Of a stretch of 18,939 nt of DNA, positions 1 through 7,687 are shown piece by piece. Origin of the DNA: Rodentolepis nana (taxonomy: Eukaryota > Platyhelminthes > Cestoda > Cyclophyllidea > Hymenolepididae); contig UZAE01000736.1 of NCBI GenBank assembly GCA_900617975.1, positions 1 through 18,939 of the forward strand, given 5' to 3'. Positions within the stretch are counted from its first letter, which is position 1; each line of letters begins with the position of its first letter. A program made the position numbers and the translations under genes. The notes beneath the pieces were generated by a model. That model was not told the origin of the DNA. It did no database searches and worked only from the letters and a program-made list of their open reading frames with translations.

Positions 1-224
1 GGGGGGGGGGGGGGGAACAGAAGAGTGTTTTAAAGATGTAAAATGGACAGACAAAAAGGTAGAAAAAGGGTGAGGTGAGCACACTGGAAGTAGTCGAATG
101 TGGTATACAGTGGGGTGGTGGTAGTTTAGGGCCAGAAGTCAACTGTCAGTTAATAGACTTTTTTGCCGTATGAATATACGTTGCCCCGGATGCACCACGT
201 GGAGATAAGTCTATCGCACACCCC
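1..224 (-). mobile_element. rzSINE copy A, cut by window edge
   Basis: Antisense copy of the ribozyme-headed short retroposon. Its 5' end is at 224 (cccc of the antisense strand) and its 3' half runs off the window. The ribozyme region is 153-224: P2 arms ATAGACTT/AAGTCTAT and the P4 hairpin CGTAT-ATTC-ATACG are kept. The P1 3' strand reads GCATCCG instead of the usual GCACCCT, so the G1 wobble pair is lost and one G-C becomes G-U. The window opens with 15 G, an expansion of the C-run in the body of the element, which could be a contig end or a polymerase/assembly artefact. Because of the edge no target-site duplication can be checked. Confidence 0.85.
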
Positions 225-251
225 TTATTATTTTTAATTAACGATATATAG

Positions 252-394
252 CTGTGGAAGTGGAAGAATATAGCAACCAGTGGGGTTATGGCAGTTTGAA
301 GTGAGAAGTCAACTGCCAGTTAATAGACTTTTTTGCCGTATGAGTATACGTTGCCCCGGATGCACCACGTGGAGGTAAGTCTATCGCACACCCC
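252..394 (-). mobile_element. rzSINE copy B, 3' part missing
   Basis: Antisense copy with its 5' end at 394 and the whole 3' tail missing beyond about 252. The ribozyme segment is 323-394. It shares with copy A the unusual P1 3' strand GCATCCG, seen in no other copy of the window, and lies in the same orientation 28 bp away. A local duplication of one copy therefore looks more likely than two independent insertions. No target-site duplication was found. Confidence 0.85.
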
Positions 395-929
395 GACTAG
401 AAGGGATAGCATCGTCATAATTAACAATAATACTATATGGGCAATATATTCTTTTTAAGTAAGCCCTGATTTGTTTAAAATGTCTTTATTAATACTACCA
501 ACTTTCTTTCTCATTGCTAACAGAAGATTCAAATGGATCGAGTTTCGTTATCAACTATATGTTTAAAGCAGCAAGTCAAGCATCCACGACTTCATTGGAC
601 ATGAACTGTCTCTTAATCTTAAGAGATGTTTTCCTTTTGGAGAAGTAGAAAACTCAGTTCATTCGGACTTCAAATACTGCAAGCCTCGATAATTCCCATC
701 TTACTAAAGTTTCCCAACAAACCCCCCCCCGCATCATCAAAGGTAATTATTATTGACCATTGGAAGAATATTAAAAGGTTCTCGTTGACTGTGTAAACTT
801 ATGAAGAGAACGTCTGTCTTTAGATTTATTTAAGGTGAAGTTATGATGTTAGGTTTAGCTGCTTAATTAATCGACCATTGAGATGTAGTTTGAATTATAT
901 CAAAGGTATAGTTGAGTTTCTGAAGCATT
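395..929. other. intergenic, no gene seen
   Basis: AT-rich sequence with no convincing reading frame, RNA gene or repeat. A C10 run occurs near 722-731. Nothing else can be supported. Confidence 0.5.
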
Positions 930-943
930 ATCTTGGCGCACAA

Positions 944-1015
944 GGGGTGTACGATAGACTTACCTCCACGTGGGGCACCCTGGGCAACGTATACTCATAC
1001 GGCAAAAAAGTCTAT
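944..1015 (+). ncRNA. HDV-like ribozyme of copy C
   Basis: P1 is GGGGTGT with GCACCCT (G1-U wobble, five Watson-Crick pairs, one U-G). P2 is ATAGACTT with AAGTCTAT at 1008-1015. The P3/L3 segment is ACC-TCCACGT-GGG, where the last base spoils one of three P3 pairs. Then come GGGCAA, P4 CGTAT-ACTC-ATACG and GCAAAA with the putative catalytic C. In this family the cut falls before the first G, which is exactly where the target-site duplication ends. The weakened P3 may lower activity. The fold was drawn by hand. Confidence 0.75.
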
Positions 1016-1177
1016 TAACCGGCAGTTGACTTCTGACTTCAAACGACCATCACCCCAAAACCGGCAGTTGACTTCTGACTTCAAACTACCATGACCCCCT
1101 GGGCAACGTATACTCATACGGCAAAAAAGTCTATTAACCGGCAGTTGACTTCTGACTTCAAACGACCATCACCCCAC
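980..1177 (+). repeat. staircase duplication of ribozyme 3' half
   Basis: The 78-bp segment from CTGGGCAACG to CATCACCCC occurs at 980-1057 and again at 1100-1177. Between them lies one more 42-bp sub-unit, so AACCGGCAGTTGACTTC appears three times, starting at 1017, 1059 and 1136. The duplicated part holds the P1.1 strand, P4, the catalytic strand and the P2 3' arm, so the RNA could pair the single P2 5' arm with either 3' arm. Confidence 0.85.
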
Positions 1178-1436
1178 TCTATGTCATAGTCGACCACTTC
1201 CATAGTACTCACACCACTTCTTTTTTTACCTTTTCTACCTTCGTCTTTGAAACACTCTTCTGTTGCCCCCTCCCTCTCGACTTTTTTCACTTTGATGTTC
1301 CTTCCCCTCTGTAAAGCCTGAAGTCAACGGGCTAATGTTAACCATCAAAACGCCTGCCATTTGATATAAATAAATAAAAATAATATCCATCAAAACGCCT
1401 GCCATTTGATATAAATAAATAAATCTTGGTGCACAA

Positions 1437-1679
1437 AAAACGGCCACCCTCATATTAATAGATAATTTAGAAAGTAAGAGTTCCCATTGATAAGACCAGA
1501 TACACGCGACTTATTAATTTTTCATTTGAATTATTCCAATCACCATAGCTGCCATTTACCTACATCAGGAGAACAATTTATACACGCTAAGGAATGAATC
1601 TTATTGCTTATATAACCAATTACAATGCTAGCCTGTTTCTCCTAAAGTGCTAATTGCCAGCCTTAATGACATTCAAAAT
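1437..1679. other. intergenic, no gene seen
   Basis: Short AT-rich spacer between two retroposon copies. No feature was recognised on either strand. Confidence 0.5.
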
Positions 1680-1850
1680 ACACCTATTCCTTTGTGTCTG
1701 CCTGTCCCTTTTACTTCTGTGAACTATTCTTCTATTTCGCCTATTGACTTTTTCTCATTTTGAGGTTCTTCCCCTCTGTGAAGCCAAAAGTCAACACAAG
1801 GGTTATTGATAACCATCAAAACGCCTGCCATTTGAAATAAATAAATAATA
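1680..1850 (+). mobile_element. rzSINE copy D, 5'-truncated
   Basis: Only the 3' half of the element is present: the pyrimidine-rich body (from about CCTTTGTGTCTGCC at 1689), the GTGAAGCC...AGTCAAC segment and the tail ACGCCTGCCATTTGAAATAA with ATAA repeats. The ribozyme head is absent, as expected for incomplete target-primed reverse transcription. A weak possible duplication (CATTCAAAAT at 1670-1679 against CATTCAGAAAT at 1853-1863) includes an indel and is not firm, so the 5' limit is approximate. Confidence 0.8.
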
Positions 1851-2690
1851 ATCATTCAGAAATCAGCTTTCTCGGCTTGAGTGTAAAATCACTTTTTCAA
1901 AATTCCGCATTTTTTTTCAACAATTGCCAATTGCATTCAAGCATGATTTAATTAACCAAAATGTTGACTCACTTTCCAGTGACTCTTTGTTTGAATTTCG
2001 TCATCATGCACATACCGACAAGTATTTATTCCAAATCTCAATGAATTTACCTAGGACTAATTTATGGAATGCCTCACGCAATAAGGCTAAATGACTAAAA
2101 TGTCCTAATTTATGGGCACACTGACATGCAGAATTCCGAATGATGATAGAAAAACTGTTGTAGGATAAACAAAGAAGTGACTGTCAGTCAGAGGAGAATC
2201 GAAATCAAACAAATGTCTGTGATGTTTCAAAGAAAATGCATTAAAAATTCCATGAAATTTTGACTTGGTGAATTAAACATAGTGCCGATAAGAAAAATGA
2301 ACCGATTTTGCTTCTTAAAGCTGCTTTCAAACAAGGTCTCAATGACTAACAGCCCCCACAATACTTTTTAATTCATGAATTTGAAAATAACAAAGTTTAT
2401 TTTTTATCAATTAAAATACACCTAAAGTGACGCCTATCTGTGATAAATTCCTTTACTTTTTTAAGAAAGAACTCTAGTTTTATGTAACATATTTTTGCCT
2501 ATTTCGTAGTTCTTGACCTTCAAAGAATGAACTAACTTTTTGAAAATATAACTATAAATGGGTGAATAAGTTGAAGAATTCGAAATTCCTGTGCTTGAAG
2601 ATATAGAAGCAGGCTATTTTGGAGTGCAATTAGGTGCTATTGAACGAAAATCGGAAAGTAACTCTACTAGACCCTCCTAAGTTCAAGAAT
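1851..2690. other. intergenic, no gene seen
   Basis: AT-rich, stop-rich in all frames. No exon with paired splice sites, RNA gene or repeat could be supported. Confidence 0.5.
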
Positions 2691-2703
2691 ACTTTTCAAA
2701 TGT

Positions 2704-3350
2704 TGGGCGTGCGACGGACTTACCTCCACGTGGAGTACCCTGAGCAACTTATATTCATACGACAAAAAGTCTATTAACCGGCAGTTGGCTTCTGACTTCA
2801 AACTACCCTGACCCCACCGCATTTCATATTCGCCCACTTCCACAGTACTCATCTTGCTTTTTCTCTACCTTTGTCTCTGTCTGTCTCTTTTACATCTGTG
2901 AATCATTATTCTGTCCCCCTCTCGACTTTTGCCCCTTAGATGTTCATTTTCCTTTCCCACCCCTTGACTTTCTTCTACTTTGATGGACCTTCCCTCTTCT
3001 ACCCCTCGACTTTCTGCTACTTTGATGCACCTTCCCTCAACCCTTGGACTTTCTGCTACTTTGATGAACCTTCCTTCTGTGAAGGCCTGTCTCTTTTACG
3101 TCTGTGAATCATTATTCTGTCCCCCTCTCTCGACTTTTTGCCACTTTGGTGTTCCTCTTCCTTTCTGTATGTATGACTTTTTGCCACTTTGGTGTTCCTC
3201 ATCCTTTCTGTGAAGGATTTTTGCCACTTTGATGTTCATCTTCCTTTCTGTGAAGCGCCCCTTAGATGTTCCTCCTCCTCTCTGTGAAGCCCGAAGTCAG
3301 CTAAAGGGTTAATGATAAATACCAAAACGCCTACCATTTGAGCTAAATAA
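2704..3350 (+). mobile_element. rzSINE copy E, expanded and decayed
   Basis: Sense copy bounded by 13-bp target-site duplications ACTTTTCAAATGT (2691-2703) and ACTTTCCAAATGT (3351-3363). At about 647 bp it is twice the usual length because its body is tandemly expanded (2881-3290). The ribozyme part (2704-2774) is damaged: the first base is T, the P1 3' strand reads GTACCCT, the next strand reads GAGCAAC, the P2 5' arm is ACGGACTT, and P4 is broken. The catalytic-strand C before the A-run remains. This is an old insertion. The open frame at 2980-3213 is only the repeat being read through and is not a gene. Confidence 0.9.
2881..3290 (+). repeat. tandem expansion in the body of copy E
   Basis: A unit of about 40 bp containing ACTTTGATG (or ACTTTGGTG) with a following CCTTCC-type stretch recurs with anchors near 2977, 3019, 3058, 3143, 3186 and 3226. 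A larger block starting CTGTCTCTTTTAC is present at 2881 and again at 3087, an offset of 206 bp. Other copies hold one such unit, so the array grew inside this insertion or its parent. Confidence 0.8.
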
Positions 3351-3363
3351 ACTTTCCAAATGT

Positions 3364-4485
3364 ATATATTTGTATAGAAAGAAAGCGAATTGAAGTGTTA
3401 AATCCTTAGGAAATTTTCGGTACTTATATACCTTAACTACTACTTATTAACTTTTTCTTCCCTTTTTGAGGGGATTCATAAACTGAGTTTCCAAGACCAA
3501 TTCGTAGAATCCTTCCAGAAGTGTATCAGCTCTGATTACTAACAACATGAATTGCGACCCAGGATAGAGAACCTTAACATTTGAAAACATTCCACCTACT
3601 GACTGACCCAATGTGCTCATCATAATAAAGTGTTTCTAAGGATTTTCTAAAGAAGGCATCCTTAGTAGAGTCAAATAAGCTCCGCTGGGCAAATGCCTAT
3701 ATTAGCCTAATTCATTTTTTTTAATTTGAAATTTTCTTGAGCAAAATTTATTGTGTTTTGCTATTATTGGTATTAATGGTAACCCTTCTTATTATCACCT
3801 TGTGGGTTTAATAATAAGAAACAACAGTCTAATTGTTGACAAATCACATGAACTTGTACGAAACTCAGATAGCGTGAATTCATTCAAAAAACAACAACAA
3901 AATGAGAATTTATTCAAGAATGCAGCTCTCACTCGATTCCTTTCTCAACTCTCACTACACTTCTTCATCTCAATGGCAGAAATTTTGAATAATAAATGAA
4001 TATATTAGCTGCACTTTGGATGCATGGCATGGTAAATAGACTGATAGAATATAATCCACCTCTCAGGTCAAACCAGCTTAGAACATTCGGGACAAGAATT
4101 ACGATTTAGACATGCCGAGGTCAGATTGTCGAGAGGTTAGTTTAGTTTTTTTTTATCTCTTTAGTGACAAGAAGAAAAATAAAAGATTCTCGTGCCTTGC
4201 ATCCTGATGTTATTTTCATTCCACCTTTTGTGATTGCATGTTTTCGTGTAATAAACTATGGCAAATGGTGTCTTTTATTGTGGGTGATTATGTCTAAATT
4301 AATGGTAATTAAATGCGACATTGATTAATTACTGTTATCAATTATTGCAGTTTTTACTATTTATTTATAATTTAAAATTACCCAATCACGCCTCAAATAG
4401 CGCTAGATTCGACTAGTGTGGTGTTATTTGTAGCTAAATATTTAGAACTTGACATTTTGAATCGATAAGGAAAAAGAATTCTTCT
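3364..4485. other. intergenic, no gene seen
   Basis: AT-rich, with many short poly-A/T runs. An 82-codon open frame (3751-3999) starts in low-complexity sequence, has a CAACAACAACAA-driven QQQ stretch and no family resemblance, so it is not called as a gene. Nothing else was recognised. Confidence 0.45.
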
Positions 4486-4525
4486 CCCAACCTCCCCTCC
4501 CACCCCCCACCCCCCATCCACCCCC
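4486..4525 (-). other. G-rich tract, possible G-quadruplex
   Basis: On the minus strand this 40-bp stretch has runs of 5, 6, 6, 3, 4 and 3 G separated by one to five bases (with one GG), more than enough for an intramolecular G-quadruplex. It stands out in an AT-rich region about 470 bp beyond the 3' end of the minus-strand LRR gene, so it could act on that transcript or be neutral simple sequence. Confidence 0.6.
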
Positions 4526-4710
4526 ATTATGAAAATAGCCCAATTCCGTTTTTCCAATGAAAATTTATTACTGGCATAATCGCGATGCTTTGAATATCCG
4601 AAATTAGAGGCACGAAATTGTTTTATCTGTTTTATGCTCTACAATTGTCACTCAAAGACTGCTATAGGTTGTTTTAATTTTAAAAATACAAAACCTAATA
4701 TTTACATGTT

Positions 4711-4862
4711 GGGGTGTGCGATAAACTTACCATCACGTGGTGCACCCTGAACAATGTATTCTCATACGGCAAAAAGTCTATTAACTGACAGTTGACTTCT
4801 GACTTACAACTGGCTAATGATAACCACCAAGACGCCTGCCATTTAATATAAATAAATAAATA
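4711..4862 (+). mobile_element. rzSINE copy F, mini version
   Basis: Sense copy of only about 150 bp, bounded by 14-bp duplications AATATTTACATGTT (4697-4710) and AATATTCACATGTT (4863-4876). The ribozyme head (4711-4781) runs into GACTTCTGACTTACAACT and then straight into GGCTAATGATAACC of the LINE-like tail, so the whole body is deleted. P1 (GGGGTGT/GCACCCT) is intact and P2 has one mismatch. The strand GAACAA replaces GGGCAA, P4 has become TGTAT-TCTC-ATACG with one G-U closing pair, and L3 is altered to ATCACGT. The junction could be a reverse-transcription jump at the CAACT-like microhomology. Confidence 0.9.
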
Positions 4863-4991
4863 AATATTCACATGTTTCCGTGTAAGACATTTCTAATTAG
4901 AGACCATGCAGTTGTTACTTAAGCCAATGAAAGGCTACAAAAATGATGCGATTGTGACTGGCAACTAGACACACCAAGGGAGGTATTTCCA

Positions 4992-6542
4992 TCAAACATT
5001 TATTCGTTCAAGAATAGCAGAAAATAAAAATAAGATGGCACAAATTAAGGGAGAGGACTTTCTGAGTTCACCACCATCTGAGGGTTCTTCACTGGTTGAT
5101 TTCATAACGAACCTATTTGCAGTAGGGAGGTAGTTAGTAGAGATGTGGTTTTGATTCGGTTGGCATCTTTGTCGCAGCTTCCTCAGAAAATCGGAGACAT
5201 TTATCCACTTTCCCAACTCAATCCTCTCATCAGAGGAACGTGTCTGTAATACCTCGGCGCATTGTATCTTTCCATCGAAATAAGGATTCTGGGCTTTCAA
5301 CCAGGAGAAAGTGTTGTACACCAAGCATCCGCATTCCACAAGGGAGAGCCGAATAAAGTGGAATTTATCTGGCCTACGAAGGGATTTGAAAGGGTTGTCT
5401 AGAAGAATCACCATTCCTGTGGGTTTTCTTCCTCCATAGGTTTCTCCGACCCGAAGGCTCCTGAGATGTGAGAACCGACCCATTGCATCACCATCTATGT
5501 GGAGAAGGGGATAGTGATTCAAGGAAAGGTCGGTTGTATTCAGAGTCATTTTTGGCAAGAGGGAGCTGAGTTTGGTGAAAGATGCAGATTGAACGTAAAT
5601 TTCAACTGTCTGATTATCATTAGAAGTATGCGGATGACATGAAGCGCATCTCCAAAGACTAGGACAAGTCAGCGGGCCTACAGAAGGATTTATAAGTGTA
5701 ATATGCGTTAGATTTGTATTTCCTAAGTCCACACACTGAAAGAAATGAGATGCAGAAGTAAATGGACCAAGATCTTCAACCATAAGAATTATCTCCTTTA
5801 AACCGGACAAATTTAGTGGGGTTTTAACAGGTAGGAAGCTTTCTTCTAATTCTGCATTTGGAGTTACAAAGAGGGTCCTAAGATGCGGCAGATTAGAAGC
5901 ACTAGATATCGGAAATCCTAAACCATTTTCGGTATATTCCAACTTTTGCAAATGAGGAACAGTGAAGAACAACGCGTTTTTAGTTTCACTCGACCCTGTA
6001 ATGTAGGATGGTACTCTAGCACATTGAAAAGACAGATCTTCTAATATTGGAGCCAAAATATTCCCTTGAAATAGATCACAGCACAATTCTTTTATTGCTA
6101 ATTTATTCATATTCGGTAGAATGGTTTGTCTTTCGGCTTTCCAAGATATTTGTTCCTCATCCTTATGATTATCCTGGGCGGCCATAATTATTAGCTGATC
6201 TAATTTGGTGATCGACGGAAGCTTGGAGAAAGGACACGAAACTCCGGTAAAATGAAGCTCTTGAAGGTTAGTAAAATTTTGGAAAACGTCAACGGCTACA
6301 TCTGTATTACAATCTAAATTTGTTTGTCTTACCACAAGACCCGTTATTCGGCCGAGATCTGTTCCTTTTGGCAGGAGATCTAGAATTGCTTCGAAGCAAT
6401 CAAGGTAGCATATTAGACTTTCCTTATGCTCTAATTCACAAAACCGGTCCAATTCAATAAATGTCTCTGAAGAGGGGAAATATAATAGAAGGAGGAGGGA
6501 GAGGGCCGTTAGGAGTCCACTTAGACATCTTCCAATGTACAT
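4992..6542 (-). CDS. secreted or GPI-anchored leucine-rich-repeat protein
   Basis: Intact single-exon ORF of 516 residues. The N-terminus is a signal peptide (hydrophobic stretch about residues 8-22), placing the protein in the secretory pathway. The middle has irregular leucine-rich repeats, for example LPHLRTLFV, LSGLKEIILM and FSHLRSLRV, with several N-glycosylation sequons (NFT, NLS, NLT, NQT, NTT, NVS). Residues about 399-460 look like a C-terminal LRR cap with cysteines at about 404, 406, 428 and 460. A polar, disulfide-free linker follows, then a hydrophobic end (about 498-511) with a short tail, which suits a GPI signal or a single membrane anchor. LRR ectodomains of this kind usually bind ligands or other cell-surface proteins; the ligand here is unknown. 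The start chosen is the ATG directly before the signal peptide. AATAAA overlaps the last codons. It lacks introns, unlike the Argonaute locus, so a retrogene origin is possible. Confidence 0.85.
   Translation of the reverse strand: MYIGRCLSGLLTALSLLLLLYFPSSETFIELDRFCELEHKESLICYLDCFEAILDLLPKGTDLGRITGLVVRQTNLDCNTDVAVDVFQNFTNLQELHFTGVSCPFSKLPSITKLDQLIIMAAQDNHKDEEQISWKAERQTILPNMNKLAIKELCCDLFQGNILAPILEDLSFQCARVPSYITGSSETKNALFFTVPHLQKLEYTENGLGFPISSASNLPHLRTLFVTPNAELEESFLPVKTPLNLSGLKEIILMVEDLGPFTSASHFFQCVDLGNTNLTHITLINPSVGPLTCPSLWRCASCHPHTSNDNQTVEIYVQSASFTKLSSLLPKMTLNTTDLSLNHYPLLHIDGDAMGRFSHLRSLRVGETYGGRKPTGMVILLDNPFKSLRRPDKFHFIRLSLVECGCLVYNTFSWLKAQNPYFDGKIQCAEVLQTRSSDERIELGKWINVSDFLRKLRQRCQPNQNHISTNYLPTANRFVMKSTSEEPSDGGELRKSSPLICAILFLFSAILERINV
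4999..5004 (-). promoter_or_regulatory. polyadenylation signal overlapping the LRR stop region
   Basis: AATAAA on the minus strand spans the codons for Ile-Asn just before Val and the TGA stop (4992-4994). If used, the 3' untranslated region would be only about 10-25 nt. No other AATAAA stands close downstream; the next on this strand lies within rzSINE copy F. Confidence 0.5.
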
Positions 6543-7039
6543 GTCTTTTCACCTGCCGATAAAACGGTGCGACTCTAAATCTGTTCCCTTTTGCATGCAT
6601 TCACACTGGATAGGCGGAAATCCGAATAGAAGACAGCTAGATTCCCTGTCGACTTCTGATTGGTACATGAGCATTAACCAATCACAAACCAGTAAGCTCG
6701 GCTCTACGAATAGGAAGTTAAGTTCTATTTCACTCATTCCGTCATTATTCGGCTTCTAATAAGCTGCTTTTGTTACCCAATTCCAAAATAAAAAGTAATT
6801 TAAAACGAAATTTGCTTTATTTTTAATAGTTGTCAGAATTTCTATAAGCAAAAAAATTGCGCTTCCTTTGTACAATTTGGTGGGCTGACTACATTGTGGC
6901 CTATAAAGATAACTAAATTAAAAAATTATGTTAAAGGATTTCGATATCAGAATTACAAGCTGATGCACTGATATTAGAAAATATTTTCGATAAATATTTA
7001 AATTATGTAAAGCTTTTATTTTGACTTACGGGAAAGCAG
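6543..7039. other. upstream region of the LRR gene, no other gene seen
   Basis: Should hold the promoter of the minus-strand LRR gene, but no clear TATA box or initiator could be assigned. Short open frames on both strands at 6535-6759 overlap each other and have no family likeness. Confidence 0.4.
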
Positions 7040-7048
7040 ATCAGTAAA

Positions 7049-7095
7049 TTTATTTATTTATTTCAAATGGCAGGCTTTATGATATTTATGATATC
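7049..7095 (-). mobile_element. rzSINE or LINE tail fragment, copy G
   Basis: A 47-bp remnant in antisense: the tail GCCTGCCATTTGAAATAA with ATAA repeats plus a few bases upstream. It is bounded by identical 9-bp duplications ATCAGTAAA (7040-7048 and 7096-7104), so it is a separate, extremely 5'-truncated insertion. Because the rzSINE and the LINE share this 3' end, the parent cannot be told. Confidence 0.7.
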
Positions 7096-7123
7096 ATCAG
7101 TAAAAAGTGTTGTAAACGAATAT

Positions 7124-7434
7124 TATTATTATTATGTCAAATGGCAGGCGTTTTGATTGTTATCATTAGCCCTTTAGTTGACTTCAGTCTTTACAGAGGG
7201 GAAGGAACATCAAAGTGTAAAAAATTCAAGAGGGGGGGGGGGAACAGAAGAGTGTATCAAAGACAAAAGTAGATAAGGTGGGAAAAAGGTGGGATGAGTA
7301 CTGTGAAGTTGTCGAATATGACATACAGTGGAGTCATGGCAGTTTGAAGTCAACTGCCAGGTAATAGACTTTTTGCCGTATGAGTATACGTTGCCCAGGG
7401 TGCACCACGTGGAGGTAAGTCTATCACACACCCC
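7124..7434 (-). mobile_element. rzSINE copy H, youngest-looking
   Basis: Full-length antisense copy bounded by a perfect 14-bp duplication TTGTAAACGAATAT (7110-7123 and 7435-7448). In sense order it has the intact ribozyme (7364-7434), a shortened AGTTGACTTC region, a pyrimidine-rich body with an 11-C run (G at 7232-7242), the LINE-like 3' end and an (AAT)n tail instead of (AAAT)n. The undamaged duplication and ribozyme suggest recent insertion. It sits only 19 bp beyond fragment G, so two independent insertions hit nearly the same spot. Confidence 0.93.
7364..7434 (-). ncRNA. HDV-like ribozyme of copy H, intact fold
   Basis: Sense order: GGGGTGT (P1 5'), GTG, ATAGACTT (P2 5'), ACC-TCCACGT-GGT (P3 with L3), GCACCCT (P1 3'), GGGCAA, CGTAT-ACTC-ATACG (P4), GCAAA with the putative catalytic C, AAGTCTAT (P2 3'). 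P1 is 7 bp and starts with a G-U wobble. The CC of L3 can pair with GG after P1 to make P1.1. This is the strand order of HDV-like ribozymes, which cleave before the first base of P1. That base is the first base after the target-site duplication. Confidence 0.85.
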
Positions 7435-7687
7435 TTGTAAACGAATATAAAAATATGAGAATCAAAACGAAGGCAATTAAGTTCGGCATAAGGAGAGTTA
7501 ACCTACTTGAATTCTAGGGCATTATTCTATCATATGCTCATGATGAGACAGCCTTCGGTCAACCTGGTCTGATCAGAATTATCCTTTTGGGACAATTTTA
7601 CCTTATCAGTTTCCCAACTTTTTCCCTGTCCATGTAATGTGAAGTCCTTAATCAACCCAATTACCCATACTGTATATTTACCTAAGT

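Larger units (their letters stand above)
944..1422 (+). mobile_element. rzSINE copy C with internal duplications
   Basis: Sense copy with clear 14-bp target-site duplications at 930-943 (ATCTTGGCGCACAA) and 1423-1436 (one mismatch). They fix the element start at the first G of GGGGTGTACGATAG. The head is the ribozyme (944-1015). A 78-bp block beginning CTGGGCAACG is present twice, at 980-1057 and 1100-1177, with an extra partial unit between. The tail (CATCAAAACGCCTGCC followed by ATAAATAAATAAA) is also doubled, around 1342-1422. The rest matches the family: pyrimidine-rich body, then the LINE-like 3' end. No protein is encoded; the antisense reading frame across it has no support. Confidence 0.92.

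Noticed and set aside
1..15. Poly-G tract as a biological signal
   Set aside because: It extends the natural C-run of the rzSINE body at the very edge of the window, so an assembly or sequencing effect is the simpler explanation.
944..1015. Hammerhead ribozyme in the repeat head
   Set aside because: The conserved CTGATGA and GAAA core strands are absent on both strands; the pairing order fits the HDV-like class instead.
980..1177. CRISPR-like array
   Set aside because: Repeats are unequal, few, lack spacers of even size, and are explained by duplication inside a retroposon in a eukaryotic genome.
1235..1453. 72-residue minus-strand protein with a repeated IFIYLYQMAGVLM segment
   Set aside because: The repeat in the protein is the duplicated tail of rzSINE copy C read backwards.
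2980..3213. Small proline/leucine-rich protein gene
   Set aside because: The frame runs through the tandem-expanded body of rzSINE copy E.
3751..3999. 82-residue plus-strand ORF
   Set aside because: Low-complexity AT-rich frame without motifs, splice support or a recognisable family.
6535..6759. Genes divergent from the LRR gene
   Set aside because: Two short frames on opposite strands overlap the same DNA and show no family likeness.
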